Part shown: positions 1 to 9,010 of the stretch, piece by piece
Layout of the letters: each line of letters starts with the position of its first letter
Numbering within the stretch: position 1 is the stretch's first letter
Assembly (NCBI RefSeq): GCF_024211255.1
Contig: NZ_JAMLDY010000003.1
Span: 62,001-126,000 of the forward strand
DNA from: Sphingomonas liriopis
GTDB lineage: Bacteria; Pseudomonadota; Alphaproteobacteria; Sphingomonadales; Sphingomonadaceae
DNA length: 64,000 nt
Direction: 5' to 3'
Notes under the pieces: generated by a model
What the model was told of the DNA's origin: nothing
The model's input: the letters and a program-made list of their open reading frames with translations, nothing else
Databases searched by the model: none
Made by a program: the position numbers and the translations under genes

Positions 1-29
1 GCGGAATGGCTGCACAAGGAACCCACCGC

Positions 30-1040
30 ATGAAGCTTGCCAGTCTAAAGGGGGGCCGGGATGGCCGTCTCGTCGTCGTGTCTAATGACCTCTCGACCTA
101 CGTCGAGGCAGGCACCGTTGCGCCCACATTACAGGCGGCGCTTGACGATTGGTCTGCAGTCGCGCCGCGGCTCGAGCAACTGGCCTCTAACCTCGACCGT
201 GGCAGCCCTGCGGGCCTGCCATTCCACGAGGCTGCACTCGCCGCTCCTCTTCCACGCGCCTATCAGTGGGCCGACGGATCGGCCTATGTAAATCATGTCG
301 CCCTTGTTCGGCAGGCTCGAGGCGCCGAGCTGCCGGACAGTTTCTGGCACGATCCGCTGATCTACCAGGGTGGGTCCGATGGCTTCCTGGGAAGCCATGA
401 CCCGATATCTCTGTCCAACGAAGACTGGGGCTGCGACATGGAGGCAGAAGTCGTCGTGGTCACCGACGACGTGCCGCAGGGCGTCAGCCGCGAGGCGGCT
501 ATAAGCCTGATCCGGCTGATCGGGCTGGTGAACGATGTATCACTGCGGAACCTCATTCCCGCTGAACTGGCCAAGGGCTTTGGCTTTTACCAATCCAAGC
601 CAGCTAGCGGCCTTTCGTCGGTGTTCGTAACGCCCGACTCGCTCGGCCCACGGTGGCGAGATGGCAAACTGTACGGCACACTGAAGGTCGATCTTAACGA
701 CCAACCCTTCGGGCGAGCCGACGCCGGAATCGATATGACGTTCGATTTCGGCACCCTTATCGCGCATCTCGCTGCAACGCGTTCACTGGCTGCAGGCACG
801 ATCGTGGGTTCCGGAACAGTTTCGAACCGCGATGCCAATGGCGGTCCCGGACGTCCGGCGGCCGACGGAGGGCTCGGGTATAGCTGCATCGCCGAGGCCC
901 GCATGGTGCAGACAATCCTCACCGGGGGTCCAGCCACGCCCTTCCTCAAGCACGACGATCGCGTCCGTATCTGGATGGACGACGAAGACGGTAGGCCGAT
1001 CTTCGGCACGATAGACCAGAAAGTGAAGGTGGGGCAATGA
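30..1040 (+). CDS. Fumarylacetoacetate hydrolase (FAH) family protein
   Basis: Cytosolic enzyme of the FAH fold, 336 residues, a normal length. FAH-type enzymes cleave or hydrate acylpyruvates such as fumarylacetoacetate, the last step of tyrosine/homogentisate breakdown. The metal-site region carries the acidic string WGCDMEAEVVV at about residues 138-148, followed by a long glycine-rich C-terminal half. The start at 30 is chosen because AAGGA lies at 16-20 with good spacing; an in-frame ATG at 6 would add eight unconserved residues. It overlaps the next gene by an ATGA junction, so the two are probably translationally coupled. The exact substrate cannot be read from sequence; fumarylacetoacetate is likely because the partner is a pterin dehydratase used in phenylalanine hydroxylation. 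Confidence 0.85.
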   Translation: MKLASLKGGRDGRLVVVSNDLSTYVEAGTVAPTLQAALDDWSAVAPRLEQLASNLDRGSPAGLPFHEAALAAPLPRAYQWADGSAYVNHVALVRQARGAELPDSFWHDPLIYQGGSDGFLGSHDPISLSNEDWGCDMEAEVVVVTDDVPQGVSREAAISLIRLIGLVNDVSLRNLIPAELAKGFGFYQSKPASGLSSVFVTPDSLGPRWRDGKLYGTLKVDLNDQPFGRADAGIDMTFDFGTLIAHLAATRSLAAGTIVGSGTVSNRDANGGPGRPAADGGLGYSCIAEARMVQTILTGGPATPFLKHDDRVRIWMDDEDGRPIFGTIDQKVKVGQ

Positions 1041-1330
1041 AAGTGCTCGACGATCAGGAACGGAACGAGGCCCTCATCTCCCTCCCAGGATGGACGCACG
1101 ACGCTGGGCGAGACGCCATCGTCCGAAATTTCGAATGCGGGGACTTCGTCAGCGCATTCTCGTTCATGACGGCCGTCGCGATCATGGCAGAGAAGGTTGA
1201 TCACCATCCGGAATGGTCCAATGTCTATGGCAAGGTGTCCATTGTCCTCACGACACACGACGCAGGTGGCCTCACGCCGAAAGACATCGAGTTAGCGCGC
1301 AAAATCACGGCTATAGGACCATCGTCCTGA
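1037..1330 (+). CDS. phhB: Pterin-4a-carbinolamine dehydratase (PhhB/PCD)
   Basis: Small 97-residue enzyme that dehydrates 4a-hydroxytetrahydrobiopterin and so regenerates the cofactor of phenylalanine 4-hydroxylase. The diagnostic PCD signature is visible: EKVDHHPEW at residues 52-60, with the catalytic His pair 56/57, then a conserved Tyr and a third histidine at 74 followed by PKD. It overlaps the FAH gene by four bases, so the pair forms one transcript, linking cofactor recycling with aromatic amino-acid catabolism. No phenylalanine hydroxylase gene is inside the window; it could lie upstream of base 1. Family assignment is secure; the pathway is inference. Confidence 0.92.
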   Translation: MKVLDDQERNEALISLPGWTHDAGRDAIVRNFECGDFVSAFSFMTAVAIMAEKVDHHPEWSNVYGKVSIVLTTHDAGGLTPKDIELARKITAIGPSS

Positions 1331-1495
1331 GCGACTTTGTCGCTCGGCTTTGCTGATTGCGTCATTGCGTCCTTCGCAGCCGCTGGAGGATGCAAGCACC
1401 AGCGGCCGCGGCAGTGCAAGCGGCTCCCCCTGCCCGGCCCATCCTGCAAGGCAGGGGCTGCGATCATAGGAGGCCCCAGGTTGAACGCGACTTGC

Positions 1496-2062
1496 CTACC
1501 CCAATTTTTTGTAGAGATATTCGAACATCGGCTTCCACGCGCCCATTTCCGGCTTGTCGGAATATTCGGCAGATGAGCGTACGCTGCCGTCAGGAAGGCG
1601 TTCGAAATAGGCGCGGACATAACGATCCTTTCGCGGCTCGATCGAGACGAAACGGATGATTCCGTCGGGCCCCTGCCGGCCGCGGGCGATGAAAGGTTGG
1701 CCCATGATATCGACCGACATCAGCGTCCAGACACCATGGGCGTAGGCAATGATATCATTGGCGGCGAAGTGAAATTCCTGCCCCGGCTTGCGATATTTGT
1801 CATTGATCCATTTGCTTTCGAGCGAGAGCCAGCAGCCACGTTGGCGGCTCTCCGCATGTGCAAAGGCCATCGGCTGCCCGTTTTCGAACACGAGCCAGTC
1901 GCCCTCAAGGAAATCCAGCGCGCGATAGCCCGGCTCGGCACAGTACGTTTGTTCAGGCGGTGCAACGACCGTGCCGAGGACTTGGGCCTGCGCGGATTCG
2001 ACTTCGCCGGTGGCCACCAGAACCGTCGCCGCCGCGATCAAGTTAAGAAATTTTGCACGCAT
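1496..2062 (-). CDS. Secreted lipocalin-like hypothetical protein
   Basis: Protein of 188 residues starting with a clear signal peptide (MRAKFLNLIAAATVLVA, Ala-rich cleavage region near residue 27). The mature part has a FLEGDW motif near residue 48, typical of lipocalin-like and DUF1579-like beta-barrels that begin with a G-x-W element, and two cysteines that could pair. The start at 2062 is preferred because it alone gives a signal peptide; the longer open frame adds 76 residues without exportable character. It lies 65 bp downstream of a TonB receptor gene on the same strand and may be cotranscribed. The function is unknown; ligand binding in the periplasm is a guess. Confidence 0.7.
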   Translation of the reverse strand: MRAKFLNLIAAATVLVATGEVESAQAQVLGTVVAPPEQTYCAEPGYRALDFLEGDWLVFENGQPMAFAHAESRQRGCWLSLESKWINDKYRKPGQEFHFAANDIIAYAHGVWTLMSVDIMGQPFIARGRQGPDGIIRFVSIEPRKDRYVRAYFERLPDGSVRSSAEYSDKPEMGAWKPMFEYLYKKLG

Positions 2063-2127
2063 GATCTGCCTCCCTCGCTGATGTGAATGTGGGGCAGGCG
2101 ACTCCCGGCCGCTTGCCCCACCAAGTC

Positions 2128-4407
2128 TCATCGACCACCAAAATTGTACTGGAGCGAAACACCGAATGTGCGTGGCCGAATGACATTCGCATAATAGCGC
2201 GACGTTGCAGTCGCGGGCACCGCCGAGAAGGAAGAGTAAATGATCCCGCGGCTGTCGGTCACGTTGTTGAGATAGGCAGACACCGTCCACGTGGTTTGGC
2301 GCAGCCCCAGTCGCAGATCGATCGTGGTATAATCAGGCAGCGTCTGGCGAACATTGCCGGTCGCTGGGGCGCCGCGCGCGAAGGGACCGTAACGTTTACC
2401 GGTGTAGCCGACCGTAGCGCCTGCGAACAATGTCGCACTTTCGCTCACCTGAAAATCCCGATCAAACCCCGCTGAACCGCTCCAGACGGGTGCGTTGATG
2501 AGGCGTTCGCCGCGAAGCGCGTAGATCGAACCGGCGGCAATGAGATTATCCCGCAACTTAGACGAACTGTAGGATCCGTTGAAGAACAGATGGGTATCTT
2601 GGAGTGGATTGAACTGAAGCGCGGCCTCAACACCGTTGATACGTGCCTTGCCGAGATTGCCAACATAGGAATAGGTGATGTTGTTCACCACGGCGGTCGA
2701 CGTGATCTGGATCCCATCCCAGTCGATCCGGTAGACTGACAGGTCATATGCGAAGACCTTGTTCGGGGTGCTTCCCTTGGCGCCGATCTCGTAATTGGTG
2801 GTCTTGTCGGATTTGTACGTCAGTGGAATGCCCGGGGCAACGCCGGCATTGGCGCCGCCGGCGCGGAAACCGGTCGCGACGCGCGCGTAAACGGTCAGAT
2901 CGCGATTGACCTTCCACCGCGGGCTGACCGACCAGGTCACAGCGCTGTCGTCCGCAGACGATGGAATGACGGTACGCGTCCCGCTTGCGCCGGTGGTGAT
3001 ACCGACATCAGCCTGATGGTTCTTGGCGTAGCGTAAGCCCCCTTCGATATCCAATCCGCCGACTATCTTCACACGAGCAGATCCGAACACCGAATATTCG
3101 CGGTATAGCGGATCGTCGGTCGTCTGCGAGATGAAGCCCGCCTTGGCTCCGCTCGTCGGGTTATAGGCATTCAGGGTGAGATTGTTATCGCTGTGTTCGC
3201 GCGTGTAAAATGCCCCGACGAGCCCGCTGATCGGCGCATTCTGGTCGCTGGCGATGCGCACTTCCTCGCTAAACTTTTTGGTATTGTAAGCGTAGGGATC
3301 ATAGGCCGCGCCGCGCACCCCATAAAGTGCCTGTGCCGCCCCGCCGGCATAGCCGGAATAATCGCGAAAGAGTTTATAGTTGCTGATCCCATAGCCAGTA
3401 ATAGACGTGAAGGTCAGTCCGTGGCCGAGAACCGCGTTGAACGCAGCGGAGTAAAGCTGGCTGCGGCTGACCGCCTCACCCGTGCCCGGAATGAAGATCT
3501 GCGTAAGATCGCCGTACACCGGCCTGGTCAGGTAATTGACCTCGACCTGTGAGGAGCCGAGATAATGATCACGTTGATACAGCGCGGTCACCTTCAAACT
3601 GACGTCCGGTGCGATCTTCCACAAGGCTCCAAGGCGCGCACCATAAGAGCGCCCCTCGTTGACGTTCGATTTACCGGAGTTCACGTTGTCGATGTAGCCA
3701 GGATCCTGCCGGTAAAAGCCGCTGACGCGCACGCCGAGCACGTCGGTAACGATCGGCGTGTTCACGGCTCCACGTATCCCGAAGCCGCTGTTGCCGTGCG
3801 CGACGGTCGAACCGCTTACCCCGACGAGGCCGAAGCTATTGACGGTGTCCGCGTCGGTCGTCACATATTTCAGCAAGCCACCCATGCTCGACGCGCCGTA
3901 AAGCGTGCCCTGAGGACCTTTAAGGGCCTCGATACGCTGAAGATCGGATGGGTCGAGATCAGGGATGCGGACCGCGCCCGCCGCCGTTACGGTGCTCGCG
4001 CCAACGGGAACGTCGTCGATCGTGATGCCCACCGTTGGGTTGCCGGCGACGCCGGTCACCACGCCCCGGATAGCGACTCCGGTCTGCCCGGAATCGACGG
4101 CCTGAACCGACAAGCCGGGGACTTGCTGGTAAAAATCCTGAAGGCGCGTTGCCCCCTTTGCAGTCAGCGCCTCGGACGAAAGGGCGGTGATCGCCATGGG
4201 CACATCTTGCAGGCGCTCGGCCCGCTTCTGAGCCGTTACGACAATGTCAGTGGAAACGGTGTTTTCGGAGACTTCGGATTGCGCCGGATCGGGGTGAGGC
4301 TGTGGCGGATCGGACTGCGCGCGCGCCGAAGGTGCGCAGATTACCATAATAAGGGCCGCGCCTGTCATCAGGCCAGCGAAGTGGGTGCGAGCAACCGGAT
4401 TTCTCAT
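2128..4407 (-). CDS. TonB-dependent outer-membrane receptor
   Basis: Receptor of 759 residues. A signal peptide ends near ARA-Q at residue 30. The plug domain follows with the TonB-box-like IVVTAQKR near residue 55, PGLSVQ, IRGV and LKGPQGTLYGASSMGG, then a long beta-barrel that ends in an aromatic-rich strand finishing QYNFGGR. The family moves siderophores, sugars, peptides or other bulky ligands across the outer membrane with TonB-ExbBD energy. It is closely similar in layout to the receptor at 15119-17365 (shared DLDPSDL and GTLYGASSMGGLLKYVT blocks), so the two are paralogues. It is divergent from an S10 peptidase gene, which suggests a peptide-like ligand. A GGGG Shine-Dalgarno lies just upstream. 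Confidence 0.95.
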   Translation of the reverse strand: MRNPVARTHFAGLMTGAALIMVICAPSARAQSDPPQPHPDPAQSEVSENTVSTDIVVTAQKRAERLQDVPMAITALSSEALTAKGATRLQDFYQQVPGLSVQAVDSGQTGVAIRGVVTGVAGNPTVGITIDDVPVGASTVTAAGAVRIPDLDPSDLQRIEALKGPQGTLYGASSMGGLLKYVTTDADTVNSFGLVGVSGSTVAHGNSGFGIRGAVNTPIVTDVLGVRVSGFYRQDPGYIDNVNSGKSNVNEGRSYGARLGALWKIAPDVSLKVTALYQRDHYLGSSQVEVNYLTRPVYGDLTQIFIPGTGEAVSRSQLYSAAFNAVLGHGLTFTSITGYGISNYKLFRDYSGYAGGAAQALYGVRGAAYDPYAYNTKKFSEEVRIASDQNAPISGLVGAFYTREHSDNNLTLNAYNPTSGAKAGFISQTTDDPLYREYSVFGSARVKIVGGLDIEGGLRYAKNHQADVGITTGASGTRTVIPSSADDSAVTWSVSPRWKVNRDLTVYARVATGFRAGGANAGVAPGIPLTYKSDKTTNYEIGAKGSTPNKVFAYDLSVYRIDWDGIQITSTAVVNNITYSYVGNLGKARINGVEAALQFNPLQDTHLFFNGSYSSSKLRDNLIAAGSIYALRGERLINAPVWSGSAGFDRDFQVSESATLFAGATVGYTGKRYGPFARGAPATGNVRQTLPDYTTIDLRLGLRQTTWTVSAYLNNVTDSRGIIYSSFSAVPATATSRYYANVIRPRTFGVSLQYNFGGR

Positions 4408-4711
4408 TTAACCCCCCATTTTTATAGTACGCCATCGATTCGCGCATTTAATACGTTTTTTTTATCATCGGAGTTTTCGCATGTCTACACCGTACTGGAG
4501 ATTGGCTATCCGTGGCATAGGCCCAACTCGTCAACGGTCTAAAACAAGGAGGAGACGGTTGTTTTTTCCGATTGATCTGAATCTTTCGTATGGTAACGCT
4601 CGTCGCCGGGCCGCGACGGCGATTGCGCCCCTGACCACTGCCGCGTGAGTTGCAATCGCGGTGCGGACGGACCCTCGTAATTTAGTCCGGCGTTTGCTGA
4701 CGGAGGCTTGC
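4408..4711. promoter_or_regulatory. Divergent intergenic region between TonB receptor and S10 peptidase
   Basis: A 304-bp stretch with no credible gene, AT-richer than its surroundings (a T8 run lies near 4457). It must contain the promoters of both the receptor and the peptidase. I cannot fix a -35/-10 pair or an operator with confidence. The XRE-cupin regulator at 6337 is the nearest candidate to act here. Confidence 0.5.
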
Positions 4712-6235
4712 ATGCGAGTTGCCCTTCTAACCTTAGTTGCCCTGGCGTCACTTTCATTGGTGCATTCGCCAGCGATGGCGGAGCCGGATCCGCCCGCCCA
4801 GAGCAGTGAAGCTCTCAAGCCCGTAGCCGAGCAATCGGTGCGGACGCGGCATCAGATCAGGATCGGGGGCAAGCCCGTCAAATACACGGCCGTCGCCGGT
4901 ACGCTCACCATCCGCGACGATAAGGGCCAGCCCCGGGCAAGCATGTTCTACGTGGCGTATATGCTCGACCCGAATGACCGCTCACGCCCGGTCACCTTTC
5001 TCTATAACGGCGGCCCCGGCTCATCGAGCGTCTGGATTCACCTCGGCTCCTTCGGGCCGAAACGCGCCGAATTGCCGGGCCCGGGACAAGCGGCCGGGAA
5101 CCCGCCCTATGAACTGATCGACAATCAGCAGACGTTGCTACCCAAATCGGACCTCGTCTTTCTCGACGCGATCAGCACGGGCTATTCGCGCCCCGCGCCC
5201 GGCGTCGCAGCGCGTGACTTCTTGACCGCAGATGCAGACGCCGAGGCTTTTGCCAAAGGTATCGAGCGCTTTCTCACCTTGCACGATCGCTGGAACGCGC
5301 CGAAATTCCTGTTCGGCGAATCTTATGGAACTGCGCGCAATGCCGCACTGGTAGATCGTCTGCAGCGCGACGGCGTCCAGATGAACGGGGTCATCGCGCT
5401 CGGTTCGATCCTGGATATCTCCCGGGTCATCAACCAAGACGACCGCCTCTTCATTACGATCGTGCCCAGCTACGCGGTCACAGCCGCCTTTCATCGACGG
5501 ATCGCGCACTCGGGTGACCAACAGAGCTTGATTTCCTCCGCGATCCAGTGGGCAGAGGGACCTTACGCACAGGCGCTCGCCAAGGGCACTACGCTGAGCA
5601 ACAGCGAAAGGGCAAGCACAGCCCGGCAACTCGCGCAATATTCTGGCCTGCCCGAGCAGTTCATTCTGCAAAACGACCTACGCGTCGATCCGGATAAATT
5701 CCGAGCCGAGTTACTGCGCGATCAGGGCGTCGCGGTCGGCGAACTCGACGCGCGCTATACCGCAGATGAACCGCCAGGAACCCGCGACGCCCCGACGTTC
5801 GATCCCTCCGGCAACGGCACCTTCCGGATCATCGTCAGCCAGATGAATAGCTATATCCACGGCGACCTCGGTTTCAGCACGGATCTCGAATACCGGCGAT
5901 CCGATCCGGAAACGTCCAGGGCGTTCGATTTCCGGCGGGCCGGCAACGGCGCTTTCTCCAGTGCCTTTGGCAGTTACGGCGATGATCTGGCTCATGCGAT
6001 GACGGTCAATCCACGGCTGCAAGTGCTCACCCTGAATGGCCTGTTTGATCTCTCGACGATCTTCTACGGTGCGGTTTACGATTATCACCATCTCAAGATC
6101 CCGCGCGCATTGGCCAACAATATCACATACAAATACTATGATGCCGGGCACATGGCCTATACCGACGACACCGTCCGCCGTCAGATGCTCGCAGACATCG
6201 AGCGCTTCTATGACAAGGCCGCGCCTGTCCGGTAA
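4712..6235 (+). CDS. Secreted S10-family serine carboxypeptidase-like protein
   Basis: Protein of 507 residues with an N-terminal signal peptide (MRVALLTLVALASLSL). The alpha/beta-hydrolase core shows the oxyanion-hole block NGGPGSSS, the nucleophile elbow GESYG with Ser at about residue 204, a late Asp in GLFDLST and the His in DAGHMAY, i.e. a complete S10 triad. The S10 family removes C-terminal residues from peptides at mildly acidic pH. The start at 4712 is set by GGAGG at 4702-4706. It is the first of three S10 paralogues in the region and is divergent from a TonB receptor, which argues for periplasmic trimming of an imported peptide-like compound. The real substrate may be an acylated amino acid instead. 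Confidence 0.9.
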   Translation: MRVALLTLVALASLSLVHSPAMAEPDPPAQSSEALKPVAEQSVRTRHQIRIGGKPVKYTAVAGTLTIRDDKGQPRASMFYVAYMLDPNDRSRPVTFLYNGGPGSSSVWIHLGSFGPKRAELPGPGQAAGNPPYELIDNQQTLLPKSDLVFLDAISTGYSRPAPGVAARDFLTADADAEAFAKGIERFLTLHDRWNAPKFLFGESYGTARNAALVDRLQRDGVQMNGVIALGSILDISRVINQDDRLFITIVPSYAVTAAFHRRIAHSGDQQSLISSAIQWAEGPYAQALAKGTTLSNSERASTARQLAQYSGLPEQFILQNDLRVDPDKFRAELLRDQGVAVGELDARYTADEPPGTRDAPTFDPSGNGTFRIIVSQMNSYIHGDLGFSTDLEYRRSDPETSRAFDFRRAGNGAFSSAFGSYGDDLAHAMTVNPRLQVLTLNGLFDLSTIFYGAVYDYHHLKIPRALANNITYKYYDAGHMAYTDDTVRRQMLADIERFYDKAAPVR

Positions 6236-6336
6236 AGGCGCCCTCTCCCACTGTGAGTGCGCAATCGCAGACGCGCTAGCCTTCGCAATTTACTATCTGC
6301 TATCAACGCAGACCAACAAACTGGAAGTGTAGCTAA

Positions 6337-7020
6337 ATGGCAAATCTCCGTACGGCGAGAAAACCTGCAAAGCCGGGGAGCAAGCGGCCGGCGCGATCGC
6401 CGGTCGCTCCGCCGTCAGGTATCGCCATGATCGTCAAGGCTTTCCGCCAGAATGCGAAAATGACCCTGAACGAGTTGGCGCAGCGCGCCAACGTGGCGGC
6501 ATCGACGATCTCAAAGATCGAGGGTGGCCAGCTCTCCCCTGGCTATGAGATTATCGTCCGTCTGGCGCAAGGACTCGGGATCGACGTTGCCGACATGTTC
6601 CGTGCGCCGCAGCAGAATGCCGCTACGGGACGGCGCGGCGTTACCCGTCGGGGTGGGGGCGTCCAATACACCACCCCGAATTACGCCTATCAAGCGTTGG
6701 TCAACGACGTCTCACGCAAAGAGTTTATCCCGCTGCTAACGACCATCAAGGCGCGTGAGCGTGTTTCCTGGAATGAGCTTCCCGCCCATGACGGCGAAGA
6801 ATTTGTCTATGTATTGAAAGGCAGTGTCCGCCTGTTCAGCGAGCATTACGAGCCGTTGGATCTCGAGGTCGGTGATTGCGTATATTTCGATAGCCGATCG
6901 GGCCATGCCCTGGCTTCGATCGGCGAGGAAGATGCCGAGGTGATGTGGATCTGCTCGCATCCCGATGCAATGACCCACGTCAATTCCGGCGCTTCAGACG
7001 AGGGCGAACGGAGCGCCTAG
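6337..7020 (+). CDS. XRE-family regulator with C-terminal cupin domain
   Basis: Protein of 227 residues. After a basic, disordered N-terminus it has a helix-turn-helix of Cro/CI type (about residues 27-82, with TLNELAQRANVAASTISKIE containing the recognition helix) and then a cupin barrel (about 130-215; EEFVYVLKGSVRL, EVGDCVYFDSRSGHAL). Such HTH-cupin proteins are repressors or activators that bind a small ligand in the cupin, often controlling amino-acid or polyamine catabolism (the PuuR type). It lies 101 bp after the S10 gene on the same strand and converges with phzF-like, so it is the likely local regulator of the peptide-utilisation genes. The target operator is not identified. Confidence 0.9.
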   Translation: MANLRTARKPAKPGSKRPARSPVAPPSGIAMIVKAFRQNAKMTLNELAQRANVAASTISKIEGGQLSPGYEIIVRLAQGLGIDVADMFRAPQQNAATGRRGVTRRGGGVQYTTPNYAYQALVNDVSRKEFIPLLTTIKARERVSWNELPAHDGEEFVYVLKGSVRLFSEHYEPLDLEVGDCVYFDSRSGHALASIGEEDAEVMWICSHPDAMTHVNSGASDEGERSA

Positions 7021-7026
7021 CCCTTT

Positions 7027-7830
7027 TCATGTCGCCGCGGGATCGGGGAGGTCAAGCCACCCGCGGCTGAACGTCACGCATTTCGACACCAGCGTCAACG
7101 CATCACCGGCGAGCGTCGCACGGAAGGCCCCGCCCCTCGACGACACTTGAATAAAGTCAAGGGACGCTTGCCCAAGCCGTGCGTTCCAGAAAGGCGCAAG
7201 CGCACTGATCGCCGAGCCGGTCGCAGGGTCCTCCTGCTCGCCGATTGAGAAGCCGGGGCAGAAGAATCGGAAAACGACGTCCGTTCCCGCCAAGGCGGTG
7301 GCGATCACTGCCGAATCGCCGAAGGCGCGCATGACGTCGTAATCTGGCGCAAGTGCGGCGACCTGCTCCGGTGTTTCAAAGAGCGCAATCCAGTCGCGCT
7401 CGCTGCGATGGACGCTGACGGGCATTGCGCGCAGCGCCGGACCCAGCTGTGCAGGGCTGCCGGCCTGAGTGTAGGACCAGCAGGGAATTCCCATGCTGAT
7501 CCCGCCGTCCACCATCGCTGCCGGTCGGATGCCACTAACCGTGGCGAATTGAATAGCATCCGCGCCAGTCTCGTGCAGCACAGCATGGGCAGCTGCAAAC
7601 GTCGCGTGACCGCAGAAGCTCATCACCTCCCGCTCGCCTCGTGTGAACCAGCGCAGACCACGGGTATCCTCTCCCGGCCCGACAAAGGCGGTGACGGAAG
7701 GGCCAAAATCGTGGGCGATGCGCGCCAACACGGCATCTGTCGGCCACGTGTCGAGCAGACACACGCCCGCAGGATTGCCGCCGAACACCTTTGAGGTAAA
7801 GGCGTGAATTTGGAAGGCGCGTAGAGCCAT
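7027..7830 (-). CDS. PhzF-family protein with altered catalytic residue
   Basis: Protein of 267 residues with the PhzF/diaminopimelate-epimerase fold. Conserved blocks are FGGNPAGV (residues 16-23), RWFTRGEREV, FCGHATFAAAH and the C-terminal DPATGSA. PhzF proteins isomerise a small acid using a glutamate in an SETAF motif (Glu45 in phenazine PhzF). Here the motif reads SVTAF, so Val46 sits at that position; activity may be lost or changed. The start is ATG at 7830 in a TGATG overlap with the ornithine-cyclodeaminase-like gene; a GTG at 7833 is also possible. The two genes are coupled, so they probably act on the same amino-acid-derived compound. Confidence 0.88.
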   Translation of the reverse strand: MALRAFQIHAFTSKVFGGNPAGVCLLDTWPTDAVLARIAHDFGPSVTAFVGPGEDTRGLRWFTRGEREVMSFCGHATFAAAHAVLHETGADAIQFATVSGIRPAAMVDGGISMGIPCWSYTQAGSPAQLGPALRAMPVSVHRSERDWIALFETPEQVAALAPDYDVMRAFGDSAVIATALAGTDVVFRFFCPGFSIGEQEDPATGSAISALAPFWNARLGQASLDFIQVSSRGGAFRATLAGDALTLVSKCVTFSRGWLDLPDPAAT

Positions 7831-8804
7831 CACGACGCCAGCGCCATCGGTAAAGCATCAAGTGTGCCGCTCTTCGTTCTCGCCAGCGCGAACTCGGCGG
7901 CTATCAGGTCCGCTGCGGCAAAACCTGCGCATTTGAAGATCGTGATATCCTCTCGCTCCGGGCGGACGGAACTCCGCAGGAGTGAACGAAGGTCTCCGTC
8001 GATACGGCTCTCGTCGAGACACCCCTCGGCAATGGCGTCCAGCAGATCTCCGGATTCGGCGAGTGCCGCGTGATCATCGAGCCATATCTGCCCGGCACGG
8101 CGGAAGGCCTCACCGTCCACCTCCCGCATCGTCGGCTTGAAACTGCCGACAAGGCTGAGATGCGCCCCGGTCTTGAGCCAGCGTCCGTGGACGACAGGCG
8201 TCGTGGCGCTGGTCGCCGTCACGATAAGATCGGCGCAGCGCACCGCTTGCTCAAGGCTCCCGCACTGCGTTGCCGGCAATCCCGCGTCGCGAAGCTCGAG
8301 CGCCATTTCTGACGCTACCTTTTCCTGCCGGCCGAATATCTCGATGCTTTCAAAGCCATGGCACGCGGCGTGCGCCTGCGCCAGCGCTCGAGCGACCGGT
8401 CCGGTGCCGACGATCAGCATGCGCGTCGCATCCTTGCGCATCAGGCGGGATGCGGCCGCTGCCGACAGCGCGGCGGTACGCCGCTCGGTCAGCATGCCAC
8501 CATCGAGGATCGCCTCGACGATACCCGATCTTGCGTTGATGATGATATAGCTGGCGCCATGCGATGCCTGCCCGCGAGCACGATTGCTTTCCCAGAACGT
8601 CACCGTCTTGAGCCCGATCACCGCATCGTTGCGCCAGGCCGGCATGACCAGCAACGTACCGACGTCATTTGCGCCACCCGAAAGTTCAAACTGGAGACGC
8701 GGAGGGGATACGCTCGTGTCTCCGCCGAGGGAGCACGCGAGGTGGTCGGTAAGCACCGTCCACGGAAGCAGCGCCGCGACATCATCATGGTTCAATACGA
8801 TCAT
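7830..8804 (-). CDS. Ornithine cyclodeaminase / mu-crystallin family protein
   Basis: Protein of 324 residues. It has the family N-terminal half with GLKTVTFW (the conserved lysine) and DGGMLTERRTAA (conserved Arg), followed by a Rossmann dinucleotide site IVGTGPVARALAQAH. Members are NAD(P)-dependent: ornithine cyclodeaminase makes proline, while others are ketimine reductases or alanine dehydrogenases. The coupled phzF-like gene and nearby peptidases suggest processing of a non-standard or proline/ornithine-type amino acid released from a peptide. Sequence alone does not separate the possible reactions. The gene starts a short two-gene unit; 206 bp separate it from the MFS gene upstream. 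Confidence 0.88.
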   Translation of the reverse strand: MIVLNHDDVAALLPWTVLTDHLACSLGGDTSVSPPRLQFELSGGANDVGTLLVMPAWRNDAVIGLKTVTFWESNRARGQASHGASYIIINARSGIVEAILDGGMLTERRTAALSAAAASRLMRKDATRMLIVGTGPVARALAQAHAACHGFESIEIFGRQEKVASEMALELRDAGLPATQCGSLEQAVRCADLIVTATSATTPVVHGRWLKTGAHLSLVGSFKPTMREVDGEAFRRAGQIWLDDHAALAESGDLLDAIAEGCLDESRIDGDLRSLLRSSVRPEREDITIFKCAGFAAADLIAAEFALARTKSGTLDALPMALAS

Positions 8805-9010
8805 TCGTTCATACCTTCGGCAACCAAGCCATTTTCACCCGTGCCCGACGATGTTCATCGCCAGGGAACCTTCATAGAGAAGCAATTTTATATTAGGAAA
8901 TCTTATGGTACAATAATAAATTACGCTCAGTCCTTGGCATACGTCGCGTGCAGCCTTGACGACAGCAACCAACAAAACCGGCCGGCGCAAACGAGCCTGA
9001 GGCGGGCCGG

